This document shows positions 1 to 10,964 of a stretch of DNA of 64,000 nucleotides, piece by piece. Source of the DNA: Anthoceros angustus (Eukaryota; Streptophyta; Anthocerotopsida; Anthocerotales; Anthocerotaceae); assembly GCA_010909165.1 (NCBI GenBank), contig MU008160.1:806001-870000 (forward strand), in the 5' to 3' direction. Position 1 is the first letter of the stretch. The number at the start of each line of letters is the position of its first letter. The notes below the pieces were generated by a model, which worked only from the letters and a program-made list of their open reading frames with translations, did no database searches and was not told the DNA's origin. A program made the translations under genes and the position numbers.

Positions 1-540
1 AGAAAACTTACCACCTTTCACACTTCTGATCACGACGCAGCCTTGGTCGCTCACAAAGATGGTGTCCAACATACAAAAAACGTATTCAATTGCTATGACC
101 TCCGTAGAAAGATAGTCGCGGCCTACACGGAGCCTGAGAATAGGGAAGAAACTTGGCCTTGTCATGTCTCTTTTCACTGTTCCGATTCAAGTGAAATTTG
201 CGATCATGAATATTAGGGCATGGATAATTTCAAACAGCGTGCTTAGAAAACCGTTGAAATTTGAAAATAATTTCCATGATTTTGAGTTCAAGTGTACAAA
301 TTATTAGAATAAGGGAATTTTAAACCAAACCAATCATCTATCACTTTTACAACACAAACTATGCTCACATTTCAACCCATATTACCTATTCCCTACACAA
401 TATGAAAAGTTAAAAGAAGACTTGAATCCAAGACCTCTAATTTCCAACTTTCAAAGCTTACCACTCCATTAACTTTCCCACACATGAATGATTGGAAGCA
501 CAAAGTATATGTTGAATGAGAGGCTGCATGCCATGCCCTC

Positions 541-560
541 ATTCTTCTTCTTCTTCTTCA
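541..560. repeat. TTC microsatellite
   Basis: A short run of TTC triplets inside the unidentified flank. The same run is shorter in copy B near 27,899-27,918. Confidence 0.8.
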
Positions 561-1100
561 TCATGCCCTTATGCTCCCCATGCTCCTTGTTTTGATAGCC
601 ACCGAGAAGCCATCACGGTTCGTGGTTTCTTAGCCACTAGCCTAGGGTGTCTAACCGATGTTGAGCAACCGAGAAGCCATTACAGTTCGGTAGTTTCGGC
701 GGAAGGAGGGTGTTTGTTGACGTAGCCCAAAGGCCATGAATCTTGCGCGCGCGCCCAAGGCACGTAGCCTTTGAGCATGACTTGGGTGCAGGCATGCCGG
801 CGCCTAGGTTTGTCACTTACGGTGTGTTTAGGTTCTTCACGCCCTCGACTATTGTACACAATGACATCGACCGTGTCTGGATTGGATGTATAGCACGCAT
901 ATAGAAATAGCCGTATGCATTCCCTTCGATGCTGCGGCAGAGATGGTCGCCCATGTTCATTTACTGTTGTTTAACGAATGGCATGCACTAACGACATGGG
1001 CATCTTGTCCATTGAAAACAATGGTCTACCTATAGGTCAGACCCTTTGTCTACCATTCTAAGCCGCTAAAAGATATAAAATTCTCTACGACACCCTAATT

Positions 1101-1403
1101 GTGTGCCTTCTTCTGCAGGGTATGCTCAAATACACATTTCAATGCCCATCGAAAACCCCGTTTCGCGTATATTCACGTCAAAACCCGCTTGATGTATATT
1201 CAGCCGCTTCAAATATTATGCTGTTAGAAGTTTCAAAACAGGTTTGTAATTCCATTGGATCAATTTTGATTAAATCAACTTATCAAGCAAATCTAATCAA
1301 AAGTGCTAGACAACGCTTGCTTACATCTTTTAGTCTAGTGCAAGTTGAGTACATCGAATTAGCTCTTCAACATATTCCTAATCCAAGTGCTGGCCCTATA
1401 TAG
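1101..1403 (+). CDS. Unidentified 100-codon frame, copy A
   Basis: I do not recognise this product. The frame opens at 1,101 and stops at 1,403. Its last 70 codons, from about 1,191 (VYSAASNIM) to the end (IPNPSAGPI), are kept in copy B at 28,430-28,729 with one substitution (Leu to Pro after SNIM), while the first 30 codons differ by indels. The conserved part is AT-rich and helical-looking (SILIKSTYQANLIKSARQRL), with no signal peptide or membrane segment. Because the whole block is recently duplicated, conservation between copies does not show selection. It could be a fragment of an older mobile element or chance coding. Confidence 0.25.
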   Translation: MCLLLQGMLKYTFQCPSKTPFRVYSRQNPLDVYSAASNIMLLEVSKQVCNSIGSILIKSTYQANLIKSARQRLLTSFSLVQVEYIELALQHIPNPSAGPI

Positions 1404-1813
1404 CTCCTAATTTTAACACAAATCAGCATAGCATCAATTCCATCAAATCAAATATAAAACAAATTCAAGTTTTTCCTGAAGACAAATTTGCTTTACTAAT
1501 AAGTGAAATTTGTGATCTTATGAGGGTGAGAGGGGGGAGGGGCGAGGTGGGGGGAAAGCCTTGGGTTTTGCTCTCTATCCTCGGTTACTACCAGGGTAGC
1601 TTAATGTCTGTATGGGTCTGACCGTAGCCTGGGTGGCAAGGCTTGGCCTGGCTTTGTATGCGAAGTGTACGCGGGAAGTACGATGCAAAGGGATGTAGTG
1701 GGACTGAGACCCAAGTTGAGGTGTGAGGGGAGTGGATCTAGGAGAGGACGTGGGCTCTAATGATGCGGAGGATTGTGGTGCATGCCCTGTACGTGGGAGA
1801 GGAGAGGGCTTAG

Positions 1814-2115
1814 GTGAGAAACTCCTCAAAAGGGTGAGCTCCTGAAACTCCACTACCGAGTACGGATCTTGGGGAAAAGGCTGCACGAGAGGTGTGGGAA
1901 GTAGGTTGGGGATGGCCTGAATTTGGGCAACGTGGCACCTTGGCTGTCATAACAATATTGTAGATTGTAAATGTGTCTCGGTGGATTAATGGAAGATGAT
2001 GAAATGTTTGTTGAGTCGGAGTGAGTTGCTCTAGTGAAAACTCCCAAAAGGGTGAGCTCCCAAAACTCCACTACTGAGTATAGATATGGAGGAAAAGGTT
2101 GCACGGGAAGGGGCA
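1814..2115. repeat. Diverged direct repeat, about 220 bp apart
   Basis: The stretch from 1,814 (GTGAGAAACTCCTCAAAAGG) is repeated from about 2,034 with substitutions. Both copies share GGGTGAGCTCC, ACTCCACTAC and a GGAAAAGG.TGCACG core. Copy B has the same pair near 29,110 and 29,334. The function is unknown. The spacing and partial decay suggest an old local duplication. Confidence 0.6.
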
Positions 2116-2144
2116 CGGTGAGTGCTGAGTAGAGATTAGGGGTA

Positions 2145-2828
2145 ATGTGTGTGCGAAAGTTGTCGGGCACTATGTGTGCAGAGAGTTATACGACATGGTA
2201 CGGCTTCACTAACCTCCTCTGGTTTGTGTCACCTTATGATGTAACTGCAGGTGTGAGCCACACCTGGAATGGTACATCGGTAATAACTCCAAAGACGCCT
2301 CACCTTGTCGGCAGCGTCCCTAGCGGCCCCCCTAAGGACGTCCTAGGAAACAACGTCGTGGGGTGTGTGATGGGAGGAGAGAGAGTAGTTAGAGAGGAGT
2401 CACCCCCTTCCCCTCCCTTAGGTTAGGAGCTGAGTAGATGTTGTGTGTGTGTGTATGTGCTTGAGATGGTTTGTTGATATTTTGCAGAGAATGGTCCATA
2501 GTAGGCACAAAGTACGATCCCCTAGGAACGAATACTACAAATACACCGACATGGGGATCAATGTGACCCCCACTATTGGCAAGGGATCCAATTCGTGACT
2601 TCACATGGGGAGAGCCCATCCACCAGAGGATGAGACCCCGAGAGTCGTGGCCAAAAAGAGCAACTAAGCTCCCCACCTGAAATCTCTTTTTGCACTAGCA
2701 AAATGGCCCTACCAGCCTAAATACCTAAATATTTAGTTAATTTCATTAATTATTTTTCTACATTAGTAACTACATGACTCATCGAGAAACAAATCTAATT
2801 ATTATTAAGCAAGCAAGCTCGGTAGATC
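2145..2828. other. Unidentified flank left of copia, copy A
   Basis: A plus-strand frame at 2,145-2,426 (starts MCVRKLSGTMCAESYTTWYG) is matched in copy B at 29,446-29,649, but there the frame ends early after a small change. A TG microsatellite lies near 2,442-2,456 and is followed by a pyrimidine/TTGCAG stretch that resembles a 3' splice site. I recognise no domain. It is the sequence into which the copia element inserted, and its last five bases (AGATC) are the target site. Confidence 0.4.
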
Positions 2829-2996
2829 TGTTGGAAATAAAGCCAACATTAAGTATAAGGGTTTCTTTAGGTTAAACATACGTGAACCATTTTTAGGGTT
2901 TAGTATATAAACAATACACACATACAATTTTGTAACCATTATTTCATTATTTGAAATCAAGCTTTGTCGAGCCAAACTGCTCTCCGCAAATTTACA
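2829..2996 (+). repeat. Copia 5' LTR, copy A
   Basis: The 168 bp repeat opens with TGTTGGAAATAAAGCC and ends with CAAATTTACA, so it has canonical TG and CA ends. It matches 30,129-30,294 and 63,104-63,270. AGATC precedes it at 2,824-2,828. Against the 3' LTR it shows only a few substitutions (for example CCATTTTT against CCGTTTTT) and a one-base indel, so the insertion is fairly young. An internal TATATAAAC near the centre is the likely promoter. Confidence 0.95.
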
Positions 2997-3008
2997 TGGT
3001 ATCAGAGC
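2997..3008 (+). other. Primer binding site (tRNA-iMet), copy A
   Basis: TGGTATCAGAGC follows the LTR directly. This is the usual plant copia minus-strand primer site, complementary to the 3' end of initiator methionine tRNA. The same site in copy B reads TGGTATCGAGCC, having lost the CAG triplet context. Confidence 0.92.
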
Positions 3009-3039
3009 TCCAAATGCTCTCTATTTTTCTCAAGACATA

Positions 3040-3945
3040 ATGCCTCGCCGGGGTAGATCCCGTGCAGATCGACGTCAACAGAGGAGGCTACAAAACTCAA
3101 GTCGAGTCCCTGCTGCTAGCGTTTTGGATTTGTACGAGGCCAACTACCCCGACGTCATTTGACGGTGGGTTGCTAGAAACTCGAGTGCAAGTTCCGGGCT
3201 GATTAGGCTACGGCCTTGAGAACCTCAGGAGTAGATTCTCTCTACCGGGCCTGGTGCATTGCTAGGAACCAGCCTGATCCTCGCTCACAACCACTGGTCA
3301 ATTGTGCTGAGAAGGAGTCAACACTTTCAGCCTCTTCTCCTGGCACCCCTGAATTTGGTCCTATTGCTGATTGGGAGTTGCGAGCCTTTGAGAAATGCAA
3401 TCACCCAAATTACAAGAGGGGCGCTTAGGTGGTCAAGGAGAAACATCTGCGAAGACGCAGCGAATTCGCGGAAAATCTACTTCATACAAGAAACGAGTAG
3501 AGAAATTGGCTGCAGAAAAGCAAATTTCAGTTGAGGTTCCTGTTGGGACGTCCATTGAAAAACTCCTGTTCAATCAGCACATCTTGAGAGACGGTGTTGC
3601 TCGCCTGCAAGTCTGCATCGACACACAAATTTCCAGAATTGATAGAAATATCCCCGAGATTGCTGGAATGATGCGTGCGATGGATCTTGGTCAAGGATTC
3701 TCCACAGAGTTCTTGCCAGTGAGACTCCATCCACAGCCACACTTCGGCGGGCTGGAGATGCGAAATGGCGTACAGGATCAGCAGTGACTTTTGGCGTTGA
3801 TCTGAAGCGTCACAATTGTGTTGCTGACCCTTGGCTTGCTTGCGTCTCTTTGCATGAGATTGGTCCGTCAACTGACATGTCTGTTCATAAACCCAAGAAA
3901 TGTCGGTTAGAAACCCTAAGTAAAGAACTCAAACGATACTTTTGA
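3040..3945 (+). pseudogene. Extra frame upstream of copia gag, copy A
   Basis: This stretch lies between the primer site and gag, where most copia elements have only a short leader. It opens with ATG and a very basic start (MPRRGRSRADRRQQRR), then reads DLYEANYPD, EFGPIADWELRAF, and a Lys/Glu-rich helical part (SYKKRVEKLAAEKQISVEVP) followed by SRIDRNI.EIAGMMRAMDLG. It ends ...LETLSKELKRYF. The later part looks like a coiled coil. Reading it through needs several frame changes, here and in copy B, so no intact version is seen. The product would be about 300 residues and I do not recognise the family. It may be a gag extension or an extra element-encoded protein. Confidence 0.5.
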
Positions 3946-4194
3946 AAGGTTGTGTCCCTTCTCACACTTACACCCTTTCACGTATCCAGGAAGTTGGATG
4001 AGGGAGCTAGCCTGTGAAGGATTGAATACACTTGTATCCATCCCCTCTCAGGTTGTCTCCCCCAACTAACCCCCTGGACACGCATCGTTAGTATCACATG
4101 AGCATCTTCTAGGAACAATTACATCGGAGCATAACTAACCTCGCTATTTTTCCTCTTGAACCATAGTTTTGAAAGGGACTTAGCTGGTTTACGC

Positions 4195-5220
4195 ATGTCC
4201 GATACCGAAAGTGCACATAGTGCATCTGACATCAGCCTAGGTGCAGTCTTAGATCCATTAGATCGTAGCTCTACCTCGTCGGAGGGGGAAGAGGACCTGC
4301 AGGCTGCTAATATATCCAATTTCTGGAATTTTCTGCCAATAGTACCTGTCACAAGTACACAAACCATGGCTACAGGTCCCTCTTTCACATCAGAATTGAA
4401 AGAGAAGGATAGGTTTAATGGGAAACTGTACCATGTGTGGAAGGTACGCATGAAAGCTCTCCTGATAGCTAGGGGAGTCTGGAGTGTTGTGGGTGGAGTT
4501 TTCCAGAGCCTAGCTCTCAAACCGGTACCCAAGCTGATATAGATAAGTGGACAGCTCACAATGAAGTTGCTGTTGCTGTCATTATCAATGGCTTGGATAC
4601 CCTTCTTGTTCCTGATGTGGACTACCTGAACAAGGGCATCGAGATCTGGAATCAGCTCGAGAAAACCTATCAGGTCACTAATATCATGACCAAATGTGTT
4701 GTGTGGCAAGAGTTTTATGCTCTTAGGATGAAAGACGGAGAAAATGTGGGCGGATTTACCAGTAAATTTCGTCACCTCCGTGCTCAGCTTGCTTCCTACA
4801 ACTACAAGATTGAGGAGGAACACGCTGTGGTTCAGCTGTTGAGCAGCTTGCCCGCCTCACTCCAACAGTTTGTCAATTCCTACAATGGTCCTTTGTGTAC
4901 CTCACAGGCTGCTGTTACTGCCGGTAATGCAAGCACCCTCACTGACGACATAGTGGCGGCGTTGCATCAGGAGGAGCAGAGCCGGTTGTTTTCTACAACA
5001 AACACAAAGACCAAGGCTGACGAGTGTTAGTGGCTAAGGTCAGACCCAACAAATCGAAGGGGAAACCCACCACTAACACAGGTCACGATACGTCCACAAA
5101 AAGGACTGGCAATTGCAATTGGTGTGGAGCTCCCGGCCATTGGGCATGGGATTGTCGCAAGAAAAAGGCCGGGGAGCCCCAACGCCAAAAACAACCGCCA
5201 AAGGTGGCGTGAAGGAGAAA
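4195..5220 (+). pseudogene. gag: Copia gag region, copy A
   Basis: Structural protein that packages the element RNA. The start is MSDTESAHSASDISLG, then an acidic stretch, then the UBN2/copia-type gag core (DRFNGKLYHVWKVRMKALL, and further on VWQEFYALRMKDGENVGGF). A CCHC zinc knuckle, CNWCGAPGHWAWDC, is encoded at 5,114-5,155 and is followed by basic residues. Frame changes occur near 4,540-4,590 and near 5,030. In an intact element gag would continue into protease as one polyprotein. The matching region in copy B starts at 31,478. Confidence 0.9.
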
Positions 5221-8200
5221 GTTGACAATTCAAAAGATACTGTGAAGATTCTCACTGTCTGCCTGACCAGCACGTTGCATGATGCTGGAGAGTGGTATCT
5301 CGATTCCGGAGCTACCACTCACATATGCAACGACAAGAATTTGTTCTCCAAGTTGACCCTGAGTCACATGAAGGACAAAGTGCTGTTAGGGGACGAAAGG
5401 AGTGACACCAGCCTTCGAGTTGAGGGACATGGCAGATGTACCTTCTTTTTCAATGACGGCTCCAGAGCAAGATATCGAGGGAGTGCTATATGTGCCGGAT
5501 ATGGCGAAGAACCTCTTGTCGATGAGTAAGCTCATGCAGATGCGCATGTATGAGATGCGTATGGTTGATGATGCCTGCTGCTTCTATAGAAAATCTTCAC
5601 CTAACATCTGCGCATTTAGAGGTGTCCTCGATCATGACCTGTACAGGCTAGAGCTGAAGTGTTCTTCTGCGTCCACAAGCCATGCAGCGTACACGGTCAA
5701 CATGAATGCTAGTCAGCTTGCATCTTTGTGGCATGCTCGCCTAGGGCATGCTAACCGCAATAAACTGATTGACATGTCCAACCTCGGCTGTCATAGGGAG
5801 CCCTTACCTAGTTGTTTTAAAGAGTTGCCCGTATGTGAGGCATGTATTCTTGCAAAACAGAAGGAGCTTCCTTTCCCGAAAACTGCACATAGAGCCACAC
5901 GAGTTTTAGAGCTTGTACATGCAGATATTTCAGGAAAAATCCATACACCCTCTTTAGGAGGAGCCCTCTATTACCTGACTTTGACAGATGACTTTAGCCG
6001 GTACTCTTGGACCTTCCCCATGCACCTGAAAAGTGACACCGTTAGTTACTTTAAGGACTGGTTACCCACAGCACAACGTCAGTCCGGTTGTACGCTGAAA
6101 ATCCTTCGCAGCGATAATGGCACTGAATTTGTTAACCATGAGTTCGATGAGTACTTATCTGAGCAGGGTATCCAGCGGCAGCTAATTGTTCCTTATACCC
6201 AACAGCAGAATGGTGTAGCTGAGCGCAAAAACCAGACCTTGCTAGGGATGACTAGGAGCATGCGCTCTGGGAATCTGGGCAGGTCTACCTCAGGAATACG
6301 GGGCAGAGGCAGTGGTCACTGCCACGTACATCTTGAATCGAGTGCTGACCAGTTCTGTTAAAGGGAAGACACCATTTGAAGTATTCTGGCATAGAAAACC
6401 CAGTCTGCTTCACTTGCGTGTTTTCGGCTCCAAGGCTTTTGCATATATCCCTGCACCAAAGAGGAAGAAGTTAGAGAATCGAGCTCGTAGACTGATCTTT
6501 ATCGGCTACAGTGAAAATGTGAAGGCCTATAAGCTGTATGACCCTGATACGACAGACATTGTCCTTGCACGGAGTGTTACCTTCCTAGAGGCTATCAATC
6601 TTGTCACAACCGACCCCCAGCAGGCTTCATTTTCAGAGGGAGATTCTGGTGAGGAGGCACCGGATACTGTCACCTTCCCGGCTGATGACACACAACCCCC
6701 AGCAATTGTTCCTCCAGCGCCAGCAGCTCCCCATCCTCCAGTTGCCCCTGCAGCAGACCAGGGTGACATCCTTCATTACGATCCTCCCTCGGATCTTGAA
6801 GACCCCGCTTACGAGGACGCATCGACCGGATCCCTGATGGCCCGCCGATCTTGTTACGATGATGTTTCGATCGATCTGCCAGGAGCTCGCCTCGCTGCGC
6901 TTGTCAACACGTCATGTGCCACCTCCGATCAATGGCGTGAGCCGTTACACGCCTCGTGGATTTTCACACCTGCTGACATGGAGCCACTGTTGATATTCTT
7001 CCTGCAGAGGAACCTTCTTCCTACCAAGCAGCACTTGATGGCCCCGATTGCTCCAAATGGCAGGCAGCAGTGGAGGAGGAGTATCAGTCTCTTCTTAAAA
7101 ACAAGACTTGGACACTTGCTGACCTACCACTAGGGCGTAAAGCCATCTCGTGCAAATGGGTTTTCAAATTGAAGCTGAATGCCAAAGGGGAAATTGCCCG
7201 ATACAAAGCCAGGCTTGTGGCTAGGGGCTTTACCCAAGTGGAGGGTCTATCGTGGAAACTTTTTCACCTGTCCGTTCGCCTATTCGCTCCCGGCCCTCGC
7301 TGCAGAGCTCGATCTTGATCTCCAGCAAATGGACGTATGCACTGCATTCTTGTATGGGGATCTTGATGAGGACCTGTACATGTGCCAACCAGAGGGCTAT
7401 CAGGATCCAGAAACCCTAACAAAGTCCTAAAATTATTAAAGTGCATTTATGGACTTAAGCAGAGCGGGAGGGTATGGTATATTACCATGCATGTTTACCT
7501 CCTTAGCATCTCTTTTGTGCAGAGCACAGCAGATTCCAATGTATACAGGCTGAGCAGAGGAACCGATTTTGTCGTGCTTGCCCTGTATGTGGATGATGTT
7601 ATCCTCGCAACTAACGACGTTGTTAGAAAGGTAAAGCACATGCTCAGCACAAAGTTTGACATGAAAGACATTGGGGAGCTGAAATATTGCCTAGGAGTAA
7701 AGATTATTAGGGTCAGATCCGAAGGCCTACTCATCATATCGCTAAATATATAAATGATATTTTGAAATTTAAGTTGGATGAGGCTAGGCCCGCTACAACA
7801 CCCTACTCCACAAGGATGAAACTCACCGCCTTCATTGCCCACACCGAGGAAGAGTCCCGCTGAGCATGCGTACCTTATATGCTGCTGGGAGCCCTGATAT
7901 TTGCTAATCGACACGCCCGACATTCTGCATTCCGTTAGCACAAGATTCAGCCTCGGAAAACCCCGCGTAATGCATTGGTCACCGTTAAGAGAATCTTCGA
8001 TATCTCAAAGGCATCATTATGGGCTCACATGTAGGGAGCGGAAAACAAAAGCTTACCTTGACAGCCACCGAGGACCGGCATCCGAGTGATTCGAGGAAGA
8101 GCTTATCCACTTATTGTTTTTTGCTCGCCTCTGTTGCAGTCAATTGGTCGTGTAAGAAACAATCTTCTATAGCCCTGTCTTCCACAGAGGCGGAATACAA

Positions 8201-8357
8201 ATCACTGACAGATGCATCTAAAGAGGCAGAGTGGGAGAGGAGCTTCCTACATGACCTGGATCAAGCACAAGAAGGACCTACCTCAATATTGTGTGACAAC
8301 ATGTCAGCCCTGGCCCTAGTAGCAAATCCCAGATTCCACGCCCGCACTAAACACATT
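5221..8357 (+). pseudogene. pol: Copia pol: protease, integrase, RT, RNase H (copy A)
   Basis: Protease active site DSGATTH is at 5,302. The gag-pre-integrase zinc region reads LWHARLGHANRNKL then CEACILAKQKELPF. Integrase core pieces are ADISG...LTLTDDFSRYSW, LRSDNGTEFVNHEF and QQQNGVAERKNQTLLG, which carry the D, D and E positions, followed by HLRVFGSKAFAYIP. RT shows CKWVFKLKLN, ARLVARGFTQVEG, QMDVCTAFLYGDLDEDLYM and the catalytic YVDD at 7,586-7,597. RNase H has SSTEAEYKSL and ends at ARTKH. Breaks occur near 6,300, 7,060, 7,245-7,300 and 7,740-8,080. Copy B is intact at 34,430-34,500, where copy A has lost several CTG/CAG triplets. Confidence 0.92.
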
Positions 8358-9183
8358 CCCTACTAGAAAAGGCAGCCTATGTTACGTGTTATTGCAATTT
8401 CATGTAACACTTCCAGATTGCAACATGTTATTTAGGCTTGGTATTAAGATTGACACTATTCCTTCTCACACACCATCTTAACATGAACCTCGCTCTCTCA
8501 TCACCTCACCCTCCTAAGTACAACATCCCTCTGCTAGCATTGTTTATGATTTCAAACATATACAATGAAAACTTGCTTATGTTATAGTCCTTTGTTACAA
8601 TTTCATGTAACACTTTCCATGTGGTACACCCAAAAGTTAGGTGGCTTGGTGTTAAGTTTGTGATTTTCCCTCCACCTTCTCTCACCATCTTAACAACATG
8701 CAAGTGGTCTCTTGACCTTACACCTCGCCATTAAGAGCTTGTCATCAAGTTTGTTGGTTTGGTGTTAAGTTTGTGATTTTGTTTTCCACTTTCTCTTACC
8801 ATCTTAACAACATGCTCTTGGTCTCACCTTTCACCTCACACTCCTAGTTAATGCTGGATGATGACACCCATTTCTTTATTGTTTCCTCTTTGTGTTGCCA
8901 TATGATTGTGACAATGAGCTCCCTCTCCCACCGTATTTTATTCTTGCCTTCTTGCTTTTCCTACATAGCAATTACCAAGAACTCTATCTCTCCTCGTAGG
9001 TATCATTCTTTCCATCTTCCCTCTTCAATGCACCCTATGTCCACACCGGTTTTCTTTTCAAGCCCCATATACACAAACCCTTGTTATCGCTAATTATGTA
9101 TAGTAGGATTCTACATTATTTATATGTCCATTTATATATACGGTTGGCGCCGATGTATTCGTGATAATCCTACATACATGACA
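8358..9183 (+). mobile_element. CACTA transposon left end, copy A
   Basis: This begins with the 28 bp terminal inverted repeat (CCCTACTAGAAAAGGCAGCC and eight more bases) directly after ATT in the copia RNase H codons. Subterminal motifs follow: CATGTAACACTT, GCAACATG, and diverged repeats around GTGTTAAGTTTGTGATTTT and CCATCTTAACAACATG. The match to copy B ends near 9,183. No right end, TNP2 or other CACTA gene follows here, so the element is truncated and cannot move by itself. Confidence 0.9.
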
Positions 9184-10964
9184 TGAACGTATATATACCT
9201 TCCCTTGTTGTGAGTCAACATCAGCATAGATGCTCTCCCGCTGTTGTGAGGCACCACACCGAGCATAGATGTGCAGGCTGCAGTGTGTAAGACATTGAAA
9301 TGTGACGGAAGCAATGAGGGCCACATGTTTGAACACATGAGTGAGAGCAAGACACATGTAATGTGTTGAGAACAAAGTTGGATTTTTCCAACTTATCGTT
9401 AAAATTGGTAATGAACTCAAAACAGCAAACCCCTCATGCTCTAAGTTAAAGGGATTATGTGCAGACGCATCTGTGCATGCAATGAATTTACATTCTAGAA
9501 ATCTCATTGAGATTATCAAAGCTGAGTTTGTTTAAGATTGAATTACGCTACAATTCTATGGAGATTATCAAAGTTTCGATTTTGTTAAAGATCGTGTATA
9601 AAGTTCACCACAATTCATTGAGAGTGTTACAATTAAAACCCTACTAAGGAGTTTTAGTAATCTAGAGTCAAACACTACAGGAGTTTACGATGACACATGG
9701 TTTTCAAATGCTGATAATGAGCAAGAAATAGATATGGATAAATCTAACTCTAATGGAATGCAATATGAAAGGTAGTTACGGTGGTCATCAAGTCGAGAAG
9801 AGGCAATAAGCCTTCTTATATAATCAAAGAAGGACATGGACAAACTTCATGCCCTATAAGACTACTTGGGTGGAAAACTCAAGGGAGAGTGAGAAATTGA
9901 AAAGCTTGAAGAACGTGGAGGATTATCTGTTTGAAAGATTATTAGCCAAAGTGGAAAAGGTAAAATCAAAGTGTTAAAAGTTGGTGCTAAATTACCTACC
10001 AAAGACATGCCATTTCGAATTGCATAGCGCTGTGGGCACGTTGTCCTTTCGAGAAATGCGCTCGGCTCTCATCAACAAAATTCGCTTGTGTTGGTAGGCA
10101 AGGAGGATCGATGTGAAGCTCCCGTGGAGCAGAGCGCTCAGCTCATCCAAAAAATGCAAATTTTGGTAGGCATGTTGGAGGATCGAGATGTGAAGCTTGC
10201 CATCGAATGGATGTAAGATACTTTTATGCAGCCTGAGCCCTGTGATTCCAGGGACACTACCACAATGCATGAGGTAAACTAACGAAGGTAAAGCGTGGTT
10301 TCTTGTCATAATTGCACATAGCAATCCCAGCAAATTACACTTAGCGACATTGAACAGCCCATCCCAGCACTGATCCAGGCATGGGGTGCTTAATCCCCGG
10401 AGGTCTTAGAAAGAGTAGATATTAGCAACACCCAACTGCTGGAGCACTAGCACAAAATGACGGGTTTTGCTACGCCCGCTTGCTCTTCACTGACGCCTGC
10501 TTGCCCTTCACTTTGTTAGCCTCTGCTTGCTTTACTGGTCAGGACCCAAACGCGTCTTGCGGGCGAATCACCGCTGGGATGGGGACAGCCGTTAAGCGTC
10601 TGATGTTTCAGAGGAATGTTCCCACGCTCTGTCTCCACTGCTCCAAAGGCCAGCCGCCGGGGCCTGATTGGTCTCAGCTGGCACGAGCTAGAACTCCATT
10701 GGCCCACCGAGAGTGAGCCAGAGTTCCAACTCTGTACACAGGTGGCCCACCAGTCTGAGGGATCCTGGAGGAATGGGTGCAAAGACTGATCCTGCCGATC
10801 TTTATCCCGTTGCAGACGCTCCGACATAAAAGATCACAGCCAAATTGCCTAATGTTGTCGTTTCAATGTTCGCTTGTCGAATGCGGAGAGGGTCAGTGCT
10901 CTTTGTCATACTTCCTGTTGAATGAGTCACCATACATGCCAGTTCACCTTCGGCAGACTGGCAA
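9184..10964. other. No supported gene
   Basis: AT-rich in the first part and mixed after 10,060. Two short local duplications are visible: a GTTGTGAG...GCATAGATG unit at 9,207-9,268, and a TTGGTAGGCA...GGATCGA.ATGTGAAGCT unit at about 10,090-10,200. Open frames here are short, occur on both strands, and show no recognisable motif. The last few hundred bases may be 3' flank of the PPR copy that follows on the minus strand. Confidence 0.5.

Larger units (their letters stand above)
2829..8357 (+). mobile_element. Ty1/copia retrotransposon, copy A, 3' end cut by CACTA
   Basis: Order: 5' LTR (2,829-2,996), tRNA-iMet primer site (2,997), an extra frame (3,040-3,945), gag (from 4,195), then protease, integrase, RT and RNase H. 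Integrase before RT is the diagnostic copia order. RNase H stops at ATT (8,355-8,357), where a CACTA left end begins. Neither the RNase H tail nor a 3' LTR is present, so copy A is truncated. Many frameshifts break the polyprotein, and their positions differ from those in copy B. Where one copy is damaged the other is often intact. Confidence 0.93.
1..9183 (+). repeat. Segmental duplication, copy A
   Basis: This block is repeated in the same orientation at 27,385-36,392. Both copies hold the same 2.8 kb flank, the same copia element at the same AGATC site, and the same CACTA left end inside the copia RNase H frame. The duplication therefore followed both insertions. The window begins inside the block, so its left edge is not seen. 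The right edge is near 9,183, where copy B enters an AT microsatellite. Outside CTG/CAG/CCG sites the copies are almost identical, which suggests a very recent duplication or the same locus assembled twice. Confidence 0.93.

Noticed and set aside
4119-4823. 234-codon minus-strand frame opposite copia gag
   Set aside because: It is the shadow of the gag reading frame; the plus strand has clear gag motifs.
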